DNA from: Pachypanchax playfairii
Lineage: Eukaryota; Chordata; Actinopteri; Cyprinodontiformes; Aplocheilidae
NCBI GenBank assembly: GCA_006937955.1
Contig: SSNP01000384.1
Span: 127,829-191,828, forward strand
Length of the DNA: 64,000 bases
Direction: 5' to 3'
Both the position numbers and the translations under genes were made by a program. Each line of letters begins with the position of its first letter. Position 1 is the stretch's first letter. The notes beneath the pieces are model-generated. The model was not told where the DNA came from. It did not search any database and saw only the letters and a program-made list of their open reading frames with translations. Positions 32,836 to 42,811 of the stretch are shown piece after piece.

Positions 32836-33504
32836 ATGGATGAACTTGAATCTCTGTTGAAGACCCAGCCAGAGTATCAGGAATTCGGCATCATGTGTTT
32901 TACTGAGACTCGGTTAAAGGAACATATCCCGGACTCCAGCGTGTCTCTGCCTGGCTTTCAAACAATACGAGCAGACAGAGATTTGAAGAGGAGCAGCAAA
33001 AGAAGAGGAGTTTGTCAGCTGATCACATCTGCAGTCACCTGTTGGGGGCGGAGCATCAGAGCAAGTGACATGAAGAGGCTGAACAGATGGATAAGGAGGA
33101 CTGATTCTGTCCTGGAGACTGAACTGGAGTCTCTTGAGTTGATTGTCCAAAGGAGGATGAAGAACATGATGGAAAACCCTCATCATCCACTTAAGAACAC
33201 AGTAACTCAACAACAGAGTGTCTCAGTCAGAAGATTCTTCATAATCCGCTGCAGCACAGACTGTTACAGGAGATCCTTCCTGTCTACACCTAGAACCCTC
33301 TACAGGAGATCCTTCCTGTCCACACCTAGAACCCTCTGCAGGAGATCCTTCCCATCTACAGCTAGAACCCTCTACAGGAGAACCTTCATGTCCACAGCTA
33401 GAACCCTCTACAGGAGAACCTTCCCGTCCACAGCTAGAACCCTCTACAGGAGATCCTTCCTGTCCACAGCTAGAACTCTCTATGGCTCCCTGAAAAAGAA
33501 CTGA
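32836..33504 (+). pseudogene. LINE ORF remnant joining endonuclease start to C-terminal repeats
   Basis: The 222-codon frame opens with the endonuclease N-terminus (FGIMCFTETRLKEHIPDSSV). It then jumps after about 55 residues to a C-terminal-like region (WGRSIRASDMKRLNRWIRRT) and ends in seven copies of a 12-residue unit (RRSFLSTARTLY). The junction removes the catalytic endonuclease residues and the whole RT, so the product has no enzyme activity. Confidence 0.7.
33262..33490 (+). repeat. 36-bp minisatellite, about 6-7 copies
   Basis: The unit CAGGAGATCCTTCCTGTCCA plus CAGCTAGAACCCTCTA repeats in register with the reading frame, with few substitutions between units. Confidence 0.9.
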
Positions 33505-33578
33505 GCTACAACAACACTTGAATTTCCCTTCGGGGATTAATAAAGTATTTTTGATTTGATTTGATTTTATTTGATCTT

Positions 33579-34003
33579 CCAAGTCTTCTCTAGCTCCTCT
33601 CTGAGCCCTTGGTATTTCTCAAGTTTCTCATGTTCCTTCTTCCTGATGTTGCCATCACTTGGTATTGCCACATCCACCACAACTGCTTTCCTCTGCTCTT
33701 TATCAACCACCACAATGTCCGGTTGGTTTGCCATTACCATCCTGTCTGTCTAGATCTGGAAGTCCCACAGGATCTTTACTCGGTCGTTCTCCACCATCTT
33801 TGGAGGTGTTTCCCACTTTGACCTTGGGGTTTCCAGCCCGTACTCCGCGCAGATGTTTCTGTGTACTATGCCAGCCACTTGATTATGACGTTCCATGTAT
33901 GCTTTCCCTGCCAGAATTTTACACCCTGCAGTTATATGCTGGATTGTCTCAGATGACTCTTTGCACAGCCTACACCTTGGGTCCTGTCTGGTGTGGTAGA
34001 TCT
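33579..34003 (-). pseudogene. Rex6/R4-like LINE: zinc knuckle and restriction-like endonuclease
   Basis: The minus strand encodes CRLCKESSETIQHITAGC, the C-x2-C-x8-H-x4-C knuckle found before the endonuclease in R2/R4-type LINEs. About 60 codons later comes PDIVVVDKEQRKAVVVDVAI, the PD-(D/E)-x-K-type active site of the restriction-like endonuclease. One in-frame stop (after LWDFQI) disables it. The RT is absent, so only the 3' third of the element is here. Confidence 0.8.
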
Positions 34004-34358
34004 GTATATCTGTGTATATATATACAGCGACTTTGTAATTTCACCAGTACGACCAAACCTAGAAAAGTCATAGTTCGACTGGAGCTACATCTGGACTTTC
34101 AATGTTAAATCATTGAGGAAAGTGATGAATATTAAAACTTTTTATTATTTATTATTTCACATCAGATTTGAAACCCAGCTATTAGTGAAAACAGTCAGTT
34201 ACATTGTTGTGAAAACATTTTTTTTTAGATCCCTCTGATCAGTCTACTGTATGTAACCTAGTTGCTAGTTTGTAAAGACATCCATACACAGATTATAATG
34301 TTGTACTTTATTGGGTTTTTTGTGCTTCATTTGTTAGAATTCTATTTAGTTGTTGAAT
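34004..34358. other. No gene recognised
   Basis: AT-rich sequence without shared repeats or protein-like frames. Confidence 0.4.
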
Positions 34359-34860
34359 TGACCTTTCGCCGAGTCCCGCCCCCCCTTAGTTACTGTTGCA
34401 ACGTCCGACAAAAACAATCAGCGCGACAAATTATCATGACTGGAAGAGGTATTATTGTGCGTGTCAGTGACCTTTTTTGGATCAAACCTTTCCGACATCC
34501 TCCAAATCAAACGAGCCCTGATCTCCTTTCTCTCTCCAGATCAGCTCTGCCAAATGGCATCTGTCCGCTTGCAGCCGACGAGCACTCTCAGCTGCCAGAA
34601 CCTCTAAAGCTCGTCCCCTGTGTGACCCCCACCAGTCGGCAATCATGCTAATCCGCAGGGGACAGCGCCCCCCCCCCCCGCCCCCCCGTGGGAGCTCTGA
34701 GCAGCACCAAGCCCCCCCTGACATCTAGTGAGTAGTTAGTAGATGTGGGGGCACCGCTTCACCATCTTGTTCGGAATTAATGTTTGTCGGACTTGCTCAC
34801 GTAATAACGCTTGTGTGATTGATCAATGGCCATTTTGGGGATGGGGCCAGCGAAAGGTCA
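34359..34860. mobile_element. MITE-like element with TGACCTTTCGC inverted ends
   Basis: The left end is TGACCTTTCGCCGAGTCCCG and the right end reversed is TGACCTTTCGCTGGCCCC. It is about 500 bp with a C-run at 34,669-34,687 and no coding capacity. Target duplication is unclear (GTTGAAT on the left against GTTAGGT on the right), and the superfamily is not assigned. Confidence 0.55.
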
Positions 34861-35418
34861 GTTAGGTGGTACATTTATTCATTGTGGTGTATTCTATAGA
34901 ATTATGTGAAACAGGATAAGGGTTGTTTATTTATATTTAATTTGTGACACTAAGCAAATCAATGTTTGTTTTCTCTCTGTTTTAAAATAAAGTTTTTTAA
35001 AACATCTCTAAATGGCTGTGGTTATTTTATGACATCATATTTTGCCATTATATTATGACCATAAGGGCTCTAAATTAACTTTGTTGATCACACCCAGTGC
35101 AACTGCTAAATTTCCAAAGTTACCTGTTGTAATGATTCTGTGATCTGACAGGTGGAACTTGGGGTGTTTAGAGGGTTGTAGAATGAAAATACAGCATTTC
35201 CTTTAAAAATTATATTTGAAGTAAAATGTTATAAAATATTAATTTTGATGGGCACGACGTTGGCATTTTGTTTACATCTACCAGCCAATAGCTGGCAGAG
35301 CAGCGGGCACCATTTTGGGTTGCCTAATACCTTAAATAATCCAGCACAGTGAGGCTGGTACTGTGGAGTCTGCAGGTCAAGCAGCTGGAAGCACCGGGGA
35401 CATGGGGTGATTATATAG
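34861..35418. other. No gene recognised
   Basis: Mostly AT-rich intergenic-looking sequence up to the start of the L2 tail. Confidence 0.4.
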
Positions 35419-35440
35419 TTTCAAGTTTCAAGTTTATTTA

Positions 35441-37042
35441 CAGTGGGGCAAAAAAGTATTTAGTCAGCCACCAATTGTGTAAGTTCTCCCACTTAAAAAG
35501 ATCAGAGAGGCCTGTAATTTTCATCATAGGTATACCTCAACTATGAGAGACAAAATGAGGAAAAAAAATCCAGAAAATCACATTGTCTGATTTTTAAAGA
35601 ATTTATTTGCAAATTATGGTGGAAAATAAGTATTTGGTCAATAACAAAAGTTAATCTCAATACTTTGTTATATAGCCTTTGTTGGCAATGACAGAGGTCA
35701 AACGTTTTCTGTAAGTCTTCACAAGGTTTTCACACACTGTTGCTGGTATTTTGGCCCATTCCTCCATGCAGATCTCCTCTAGAGCAGTGATGTTTTGGGG
35801 CTGACGCTGGGCAACACGGACTTTCAACTCCCTCCAGAGATTTTCTATGGGGTTGAGATCTGGAGACTGGCTAGGCCACTCCAGGACCTTGAAATGCTTC
35901 TTACGAAGCCACTCCTTCGTTGCCCGGGCGGTGTGTTTGGGATCATTGTCATGCTGAAAGACCCAGCCACGTCTCATTTTCAATGCCCTTGCTGATGGAA
36001 GGAGGTTTTCACTCAAAATCTTACGATACATGGCCCCATTCATTCTTTCCTTTACACGGATCAGTCGTCCTGGTCCCCTTGCAGAAAAACAGCCCCAAAG
36101 CATGATGTTTCCACCCCCATGCTTTACAGTAGGTATGGTGTTCTTTGGATCCAACTCAGCATTCTTTCCCCTCCAAACACGACAAGTTGAGTTTCTACCA
36201 AAAAGTTCTATTTTGGTTTCATCTGACCATATGATGTTCTCCCAATCCTCTTCTGGATCATCCAAATGCTCTCTAGCAAACCGCAGACGGGCCTGGACGT
36301 GTCCTGGCTTCAGCAGGGGGACACGTCTGGCACTGCAGGATTTGAGTCCCTGGCGGCGTAGTGTGTTACTGATGGTAGCCTTTGTTACTTTGGTCCCAGC
36401 TCTCTGCAGGTCATTCACTAGGTCCCTCCGTGTGGTTCTGGGATTTTTGCTCACCGTTCTTGTGATCATTTTGACCCCACGGGGTGAGATCTTGCGTGGA
36501 GCCCCAGATCGAGGGAGATTATCAGTGGTCTTGTATGTCTTCCATTTTCTAATAATTGCTCCCACAGTTGATTTCTTCACACCAAGCTGCTTACCTATTG
36601 CAGATTCAGTCTTCCCAGCCTGGTGAAGGTCTACAATTTTGTTTCTGGTGTCCTTTGACAGCTCTTTGGTCTTGGCCATAGTGGAGTTTGGAGCATGACT
36701 GTTTGAGGTTGTGGACAGGTGTCTTTTATACTGATAACGAGTTCACACAGGTGCCATTAATACAGGTAACGTGTGGAGGACCGAGGAGCCTCTTAAAGAA
36801 GTTACAGGTCTGTGAAAGCCAGAAATCTTACTTGTTTGTAGGTGACCAAATACTTATTTTCCACCATAATTTGCAAATAAATTCTTTAAAAATCAGACAA
36901 TGTGATTTTCTGGATTTTTTTTCCTCATTTTGTCGCTCATAGTTGAGGTATACCTATGATGAAAATTACAGGCCTCTCTGATCTTTTTAAGTGGGAGAAC
37001 TTACACAATTGGTGGCTGACTAAATACTTCTTTGCCCCACTG
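35441..37042 (-). mobile_element. Tc1/mariner transposon, complete, with ~200-bp inverted repeats
   Basis: The ends CAGTGGGGCAAAAAAGTATT and their reverse complement (ending GCCCCACTG at 37,042) extend as near-perfect inverted repeats for about 200 bp. TA flanks both sides (35,439-35,440; 37,043-37,044) and the L2 tail sequence is continuous across. Length 1602 bp. I recall this terminal sequence as shared by many fish and lamprey genomes. A second, partial copy lies at 48,870-49,909. Confidence 0.95.
35657..36679 (-). CDS. Tc1 transposase, DD34E, intact open frame (Sleeping Beauty-like)
   Basis: 340 codons, matching the usual Tc1 length. The paired-like HTH domain comes first (ELSKDTRNKIVDLHQAGKTE; KSTVGAIIRKWK), then a GRPR-like hook (LPRSGAPRKISPRG) and a second helix region (RAGTKVTKATISNTLRRQGL). 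The catalytic triad is in NIIWSDETKIELFG, VFQHDNDPKHTA and PDLNPIENLWRELK. HGGGNIMLWGCF is the glycine-rich block. The product would cut the element at its ends and paste it at TA. No break is present. The 246-residue part shared with the copy at 48,876-49,693 is identical, pointing to recent spread. Confidence 0.95.
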   Translation of the reverse strand: MAKTKELSKDTRNKIVDLHQAGKTESAIGKQLGVKKSTVGAIIRKWKTYKTTDNLPRSGAPRKISPRGVKMITRTVSKNPRTTRRDLVNDLQRAGTKVTKATISNTLRRQGLKSCSARRVPLLKPGHVQARLRFAREHLDDPEEDWENIIWSDETKIELFGRNSTCRVWRGKNAELDPKNTIPTVKHGGGNIMLWGCFSARGPGRLIRVKERMNGAMYRKILSENLLPSARALKMRRGWVFQHDNDPKHTARATKEWLRKKHFKVLEWPSQSPDLNPIENLWRELKVRVAQRQPQNITALEEICMEEWAKIPATVCENLVKTYRKRLTSVIANKGYITKY

Positions 37043-37591
37043 TATTTATAAAGCGCCAGTTCATGACAAAGTCATTTCAAGGCACTTCACAGAAAATCAA
37101 CCAATTAATAATAAAACATTTTCTATCTAAGGAACCAGCCGATTGGGCTGAATTGTTATTTCAGCACAATCCCCCATCCTGAGCAGCACGATTGGCGACA
37201 GTGGAAAGGAACGACTCCCTTTTAACAGGAAGAAACCTCTAGCCGAACCAGAACCAGAACCCGGCTCAGGATGGGCGGCCTTCTGCCTTAGCCGACTGGG
37301 GTCTGAGCTGACAGGAAAGAGACACAGACAAACACAGATGGATTTTGGCCAGTCGTCATGTCTATAGAAGGATAAACAGAGAAACAGTTAATGGCAGCAG
37401 TAACAATCAAAGCAATAACAATTTGATGACTCTAGTGGGAATATTTCATTGTCTGTTTATGTGAGATACACCCTCCTCAGAGGCAGCCAGAGTAAAGAAA
37501 GACAGCAGAGTGAAGAAATGTGGTCAGTATGTCCTCCGGCAGTCTAAACCTATAGCAGCATAACTAAAGGGAAAGCTCAGGAGAACCCAAG

Positions 37592-39540
37592 CTAACCCTG
37601 ACTATAGGATTGTGTAAAAAGGAAAGTTTTAAGTCTATTCTTAAAACTACACAAGGTGTCTGCCTCATGGATAAAAAGTGGAAGCTGGTTCCACAGGAGA
37701 GGAGCCTGATAACTAAAAGCTCTTCCTCCCATTCTACTTTTAGAAATTCTAGGAACTACAAGTAGACCTGCAGTCTGAGAGCGAAGTGCTCTGTTAGGAG
37801 CATATGGAACAATAAGATCTTTAATATAAGCTGGAGCTTGGTCGTTCAAGGCCTTATACGTCAAAAGTAAAACCTTAAACTTTATTCTAGACCTTACAGG
37901 GAGTCAATGAAGTGATGCTAAAACAGGAGAAATATGGTCTCTCCTTCTAACTCTCATCAGAACTCTGGCAGCAGTATTTTGGATCAGCTGGAGGCCTTTA
38001 ACAGCACTATTAGAACACCTTGATAATAATGAATTACAGTAATCAAGTCTAGAAGTAATAAATGCGTGAACTAAAGTTTCTGCATCTCTTTGATTCAAAA
38101 TGCTCCTAATTAGCAACATTACGCAGGTGGAAGTAGGCCGTCCTGGTAACATGCTTTATATGAGAACTAAAGGACATGTCCTGGTCAAAGAAAACACCCA
38201 GGTTCTTTACCTTCTTGTTGGAGGCCAAATTAATGCCATCCAACGTTGATGACTGACTACACAACTTGTTCCTAAGATTCTCAGGCCCAAACGTCACAAC
38301 CTCTGTCTTGTCTGAATTTAAAAGCAAAAAAATTAAGCGTCATCCAATGTTTTACATCATTAAGACAAGCTTGTAATCTCTGCAGCTGGTTGGTCTCATC
38401 AGGCTTCATTGATAGATATAACTGAGTATCATCAGCATAAAAATTGAATTTTATACCATGTTGTCTAATAATTTTACCAAGCGGTAACATATATATAGTA
38501 AAGAGGATCGGTCCAAGCACTGAACCCTGAGGAACTCCATGACTGACTCTGGTATATGAAGAAGATTCATTATTTACATGAACAAACTGGAATCTTTCAG
38601 TTAAATATGATTCAAACCAGTTTAATGCAGTTCCCTGAATCCCAATATCATATTTAAGCCTCTTCAATAGGATCTTATGATCTATAGTATCAAACGCAGC
38701 ACTGAGATCTAACAGGACAAGTACAGACACAAGTCCACTGTCTGAGGCCATGAGAATATCATTAGAAACTTTCACCAGTGCTGTTTCAGTGCTATGATGA
38801 GCTCTAAATCCTGACTGGAACTCTTCAAAAAGATTATTACTGTGTAGATAATCACATAACTGGTTTGAAACTATCTTTTCTAGAATTTTTGAGATGAAGG
38901 GTAAATTGGATATAGGTCGATAATTACCTGGAGATCCTGGATCAAGATCAGGTTTCTGAAGTAAAGGTTTGATAACAGCAACCTTAAAGGCCTTAGGCAC
39001 ATATCCATTCATTAAAGACAAATTGATCATGTCCAATATCCATGTGTTAATCAATGGGAAGACATCTTTAAAAAGTCTGGTTGGAACAGGATCCAACATA
39101 CATGTAGATGGTTTAGAAGAAGCTATAATTTGTGTTAACTCATTAAGATCAGCTGGACAGAAACTGTCTAAACATGATTCAGATTCTAAAGCTGCTTCAC
39201 TGGACAATGAACCAGAGACAACAGTGGGAAGGACATTATAGATTTTTTCTCTAATTGAATCTTTTTTATTAGTAAAGAATTCCATGAAGTCATCACTACT
39301 GAGGGTTACAGGGATACACGGTTCAACAGAAGTTGGGTTTTTTATTAATCTGGCTACAGTACTAAACAGAAACCTGGGATTGTTCTTGTTCTCCTCTATG
39401 AGGGACGAGTAATACTCAGTTCTAACCCTACGAAGTGCTCTTTTGTATTTGAGCAGACTATCTCTCCAAGATAAATAAACTTCTTCTAGCTTAGTGGAAC
39501 GCCATTTCCTTTCTAACTTTCTTGAAGTTCTTTTTAGCAT
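37592..39540 (-). pseudogene. L2 ORF2: reverse transcriptase and C-terminal domain
   Basis: The long frame 38,281-39,540 holds RT blocks: NYRPISNLPFISKILEKIV, GFRAHHSTETALVKV, LLDLSAAFDTIDHKILL, HGVPQGSVLGPILFTIYM and FYADDTQLYLS (catalytic ADD). The C-terminal part continues in frames 38,106-38,327, 37,904-38,152 and 37,592-37,864 (FITSRLDYCNSLLSRCSNSA; LASLHWLP-like), each a shift from the last. Those two or three frameshifts break the protein. The RT core is uninterrupted and close to consensus, so decay is recent or partly a base-calling effect. Confidence 0.9.
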
Positions 39541-39548
39541 ACGCAGCT

Positions 39549-40199
39549 CTAAATTAAACCAAGGAGCCTCCTCTGGCTGATTACCTTCATTTTCAGAGGA
39601 GCAACTTGATCCAATGACGTGCGCATGGAAGCTGTAAAATTATCAGTAAGATCATCAATTCGCCAGTCTGCAAAATCTCTGCAGCTGCTCTCTGTTATAT
39701 TATTCTTCTGGAATGAAGATAAAGCTAACGGAATAGACTCTTTGAATTTAGTTACAGCATTTTCTGATAAACATCTACGGTAGTTAAAGTTTCTATCTGG
39801 AGCGGTGAGGTCCATCATTGTAAATTCAAAGGTTATTAAAAAATGATCAGACAAGACAGGGTTGTGAGGAAACACTATCAGCTGTTCAATCTTTACGCCA
39901 TAAGTCAGAACAAGATCAAGAGTATGATGACAATAATGAGTTGGTTTGTTTACATTCTGAGAGAAACCAACTGAATCCAAAAGATCATTAAAAGCTATAT
40001 TCAAACTATCACTTTCAACATCAACATGAATATTGAAATCTCCCACTATAATGACTTTATCAGATTTCAATAATAGTTCTGATAAAAAGACTGAAAATTC
40101 AGACAAGAACTCAGAATAAGCACCTGGTGGACGATATACAACAACAAGTAAAATAGGTTCATCTGATTTCCAATTTGGGTGAGAAATACTGAGGGTCAT
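39549..40199 (-). pseudogene. L2 ORF2: endonuclease C-terminal half
   Basis: The frame carries LLVVVYRPPGAYSEFL, VIIVGDFNIHVDVESDS (GDFN catalytic block), TLDLVLTYG and VLSDHFLITFEF (SDH block). It would continue from the endonuclease start at 41,289-41,603, from which it is separated by the nested L2. A short frameshift separates it from the RT frame at 39,540. Confidence 0.88.
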
Positions 40200-40213
40200 A
40201 AATTCAAAAGAAT

Positions 40214-40217
40214 TATA

Positions 40218-40262
<45 letters not shown>

Positions 40263-41212
40263 GTCATTTAGCAGACGCTTTTATCCAAAGCGACTTACAT
40301 TGAGAGAACATACAAGCAAGAAATCAAAGAGAAGGAAACAATATAAGGAGGCGGACTGTTTGGAGTCCAGTTTAATTCCGACGCTGATACATCAAGTGTA
40401 TCAATTTTTTATTTATTTTTTTATTTTATTTTATTTTATTTTATTTTATTTTATTTTATTTTATTTTATTTTATTTATTTATTTTTTGTAGAGGTAAACT
40501 CCCAAATCGCTATCATAAATCATAAATCAATTCCACATTAAGACTGAAAGTGTTCTTTAAAGAGGTGAGTCTTAAGTCTGCTCTTAAAAGTAGCTGCCGA
40601 CTCTGAGGATCGGACCGAGTTTGGTAGGTCATTCCACCATCGGGGGACAACAGAGGAGAAGAGTTTGGAACATGATCTCATGCCACGTTGTGGTGGAAGC
40701 GCTAGGCGTCTTTCAGCGGCTGAGCATAGCTGACGCGTGGGAATGTAGGTTTGGATGAAGGAGTGAAGGTAAGTAGGAGCTGTGTGTGTTAAGAGTCTGG
40801 TAAGCCAGAAGCAGAGCTTTGAATTTGATGCGTGCTGCAACTGGAAGCCAGTGCAGAGAAATGAGCAGCGGAGTGACATGAACCCTCTTGGGCTGGTTGA
40901 AGACCAGACGCGCTGCTGCATTCTGAATCATCTGCAGAGGTTTAACCGAGGACGCCGGAAGACCGGCCAGCAAAGAGTTGCAGTAGTCGATGCGGGACAA
41001 GACCAGGGCCTGGACCAGAAGCTGTGTGGTGTGGTCTGTCAGGAAGGCTCTGATTTTCCTAATGTTGTAAAGAGCGAATCGACATGAGCGAGCTACGGAG
41101 TTAACCTGCTCCTTGAAGGACAGCTGGTTGTCCAGTATGACACCAAGGTTTCTGGCGGAGGTTTTGGGGAACAGCGTGATGGAGTCAAGCTGCACGCTTA
41201 TCTGAGGAGGTA
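40214..41212 (-). mobile_element. Second L2-type LINE (truncated) nested in the first
   Basis: The minus frame 40,713-41,195 encodes the RT C-terminal region (NLGVILDNQLSFKEQV; VQALVLSRIDYCNSLLAGLP) and 40,538-40,921 the last part with one frameshift. The 3' end is AAAGCGTCTGCTAAATGAC and a (TAG)n tail (40,215-40,259). A T/A-rich (TTTTA)n run lies at 40,410-40,485. The fragment at 11,603-12,316 is the same family. It cuts the host L2 endonuclease between YRPP upstream residues and the endonuclease start. Confidence 0.85.
40405..40487. repeat. (TTTTA)n microsatellite
   Basis: About 14 copies of TTTTA in the 3' UTR of the nested L2. The corresponding place in the copy at 11,603 has a plain A-run instead. 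Confidence 0.9.
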
Positions 41213-41603
41213 AGGAGTTACTGGCAGGACAGACAATAGGTAATAGCTGGTCTAGAGCTAATCAATAGACCTGACTGGAAAATAGCTGCTACTCCTCCTC
41301 CTCGACCTGTTGCTCGAGGAACATGAAGATTAAGGTAGTTAGGAGTTGAATCATTAATACCAACATGATCCTCCTGCTGCAGGTTTCTGTAAGACTAAAT
41401 AGATCAATATGATGATCAATTATCAGATCATTAACTAACAGAGATTTAGATGAAAGAGATCTAACATTCAGTAAACCACATCTAATGGTTTTATTTACAG
41501 GTTTTATATTAGTAACTGTGTTTATTTTAATCAGATTTTTATTATTTATTTTTCTAGAACTGATTATTTGTTTATTTAATTTGAACCGTGGTTGAGCAGA
41601 CAC
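41213..41603 (-). pseudogene. L2 ORF2: endonuclease N-terminal part
   Basis: The frame holds CGLLNVRSLSSKSLLVNDLI and DLFSLTETC (the endonuclease N and E blocks; usually TETW). It then shifts near 41,330-41,345, after which ATGRGGGVAAIF follows in another frame. It is interrupted at 41,212 by the nested L2. Confidence 0.82.
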
Positions 41604-41639
41604 CGTCTCTATAGGAAAGTGGGAGGGTAACGACAGAGA

Positions 41640-41780
41640 AGACTACAACTCTGCTTCCTGGACTGGACCCTGGTCTGGACCCTGGACCCTGGTCTGGACC
41701 CTGGACTGTACCCTGGACTGGACCCTGGACTGGACCCTGGTCTGGACCCAGGACTGGACCCTGGACTGGACCCTGGATTG
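41640..41780. repeat. Minisatellite between L2 ORF1 and ORF2
   Basis: Units of 12-18 bp, CTGGACCCTGGT/ACTGGACCCTGG, are repeated about nine times. In one minus frame it encodes GPVQGPDQGP repeats, in another GSSPGSRP repeats. It lies at the ORF1 stop. Confidence 0.9.
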
Positions 41781-42323
41781 TCACGGTTTTTGAGGAGTAA
41801 TAAATTCAGCCATATTTCTAGAAAGGAGAGCTGCACCATCCAAAGTAGGATGGATGCCGTCTCTCCGAATCAGTCCAGGTTTTCCCCAAAACGTCTGCCA
41901 ATTATTGATAAAGCCCACATTGTTATCGGGACACCACCTAGACAACCAGCGACGAAATGAAGACATACGACTAAACATGTCATCGTTTCTCAGATTAGGG
42001 AGGGGACCAGAGAAGATTACGGAGTCCGACATAGTTTTTGCAAAGTTACACACCGAAGCAACATTAATCTTAGTGACCTCCGATTGGCGTAACCGGGTGT
42101 CGTTACTGCCGACGTGAATAACAATCTTACTGTATTTACGCTTATCCTTAGCCAGCAGTTTCAGGTAGCCTTCTATGTCGCCCGCTCTGGCCCCCGGAAG
42201 GCATTTGACTATGGTCGCTGGTGTCTCTAATGCCACGTTTCGGACTACGGAGCTGCCATTATACCTGCCATAGGGATTCCTGTGGGGTTTCCCATGTGAC
42301 AAGCAAGTTCTGTGAGCAAACAT
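41781..42323 (-). CDS. L2 ORF1: SGNH/GDSL-type hydrolase (esterase-like) domain protein
   Basis: 180 codons open to a stop. It holds KIVIHVGSNDTRLRQ, where GSND is the SGNH block III (G-x-N-D) that forms the oxyanion hole, and RRDGIHPTLDGAALLS, where D-G-I-H is block V with the catalytic Asp and His. The nucleophile block I is not obvious in the N-terminal part, so the hydrolase may be incomplete. SGNH esterase-like ORF1 proteins are known in L2/CR1-type LINEs, where their role is unsettled (perhaps membrane or RNP related). The window shows only the ORF. The start is the first methionine, at 42,323. Confidence 0.8.
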   Translation of the reverse strand: MFAHRTCLSHGKPHRNPYGRYNGSSVVRNVALETPATIVKCLPGARAGDIEGYLKLLAKDKRKYSKIVIHVGSNDTRLRQSEVTKINVASVCNFAKTMSDSVIFSGPLPNLRNDDMFSRMSSFRRWLSRWCPDNNVGFINNWQTFWGKPGLIRRDGIHPTLDGAALLSRNMAEFITPQKP

Positions 42324-42811
42324 TTTTTAGCAGCTAGCTAACACGTAGCTGCAGCATGTTGCTGAAGTGGATGAACGCTTCAGGCCACTTTTCGACTGGA
42401 AGACACACCACGGAGGATTTTATTGTTTTTATTAAATTTTTTTTTTCTTACATATATACAACCAAGAGTAAAAAAAAAACAAACAAATGAACATTCCTTG
42501 GTGGCACAAAAAAAAAGAAAAAAAAAACAAAAAAAACACAAATTTGAGTACACTTGCACAATCAGTTGACCCATAGGTATAGTTCAGATTGAGGTAGCCT
42601 TTATAAACAAAACTCCATTTCAGACTGCCAGAATTTTCATTGCAGTCTAGTTAGTATCCAAGATATCAGGTAACCTGCATCCATCTTTGAAGGAAAGAGT
42701 CCATTCCCAGCTGCAAGCTCGCTGTCATTCGTTCCATTATGTAGACCTCTCTGAGTTTTTGGGTCCACTGCATCTCGGTCGGTGTCTGCTCCTTCTTCCA
42801 ATTCATTGTAA

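Larger units (their letters stand above)
32402..33573 (+). mobile_element. Internally deleted LINE with both ends and a target-site duplication
   Basis: A 5-bp ATCTT lies on both sides (32,397-32,401; 33,574-33,578). The 5' part resembles 57,540-57,945 (CCATGGCAACAAGAGACTTG; CFTETRLKEHIPDSSVSL). The 3' part ends CCCTTCGGGGATTAATAAAG and (ATTTG)n. RT and most of the endonuclease are missing. A 36-bp minisatellite sits before the 3' end. Confidence 0.75.
35419..42412 (-). mobile_element. L2-type LINE, near full length, with Tc1 and a second L2 nested inside
   Basis: The minus strand carries in order: 5' UTR, ORF1 with an SGNH hydrolase domain, a minisatellite linker, APE endonuclease, RT, 3' UTR and the TTGAAACTT tail. 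A Tc1 (35,441-37,042) interrupts the 3' UTR tail and another L2 (about 40,214-41,212) interrupts the endonuclease. Without these it is about 4.4 kb. Frameshifts break ORF2, so the element is not autonomous now. Confidence 0.88.

Noticed and set aside
36030..36626. 198-codon + strand frame opposite the Tc1 transposase
   Set aside because: Shadow of the intact transposase on the other strand, and repeated exactly at the second copy (48,859-49,320).
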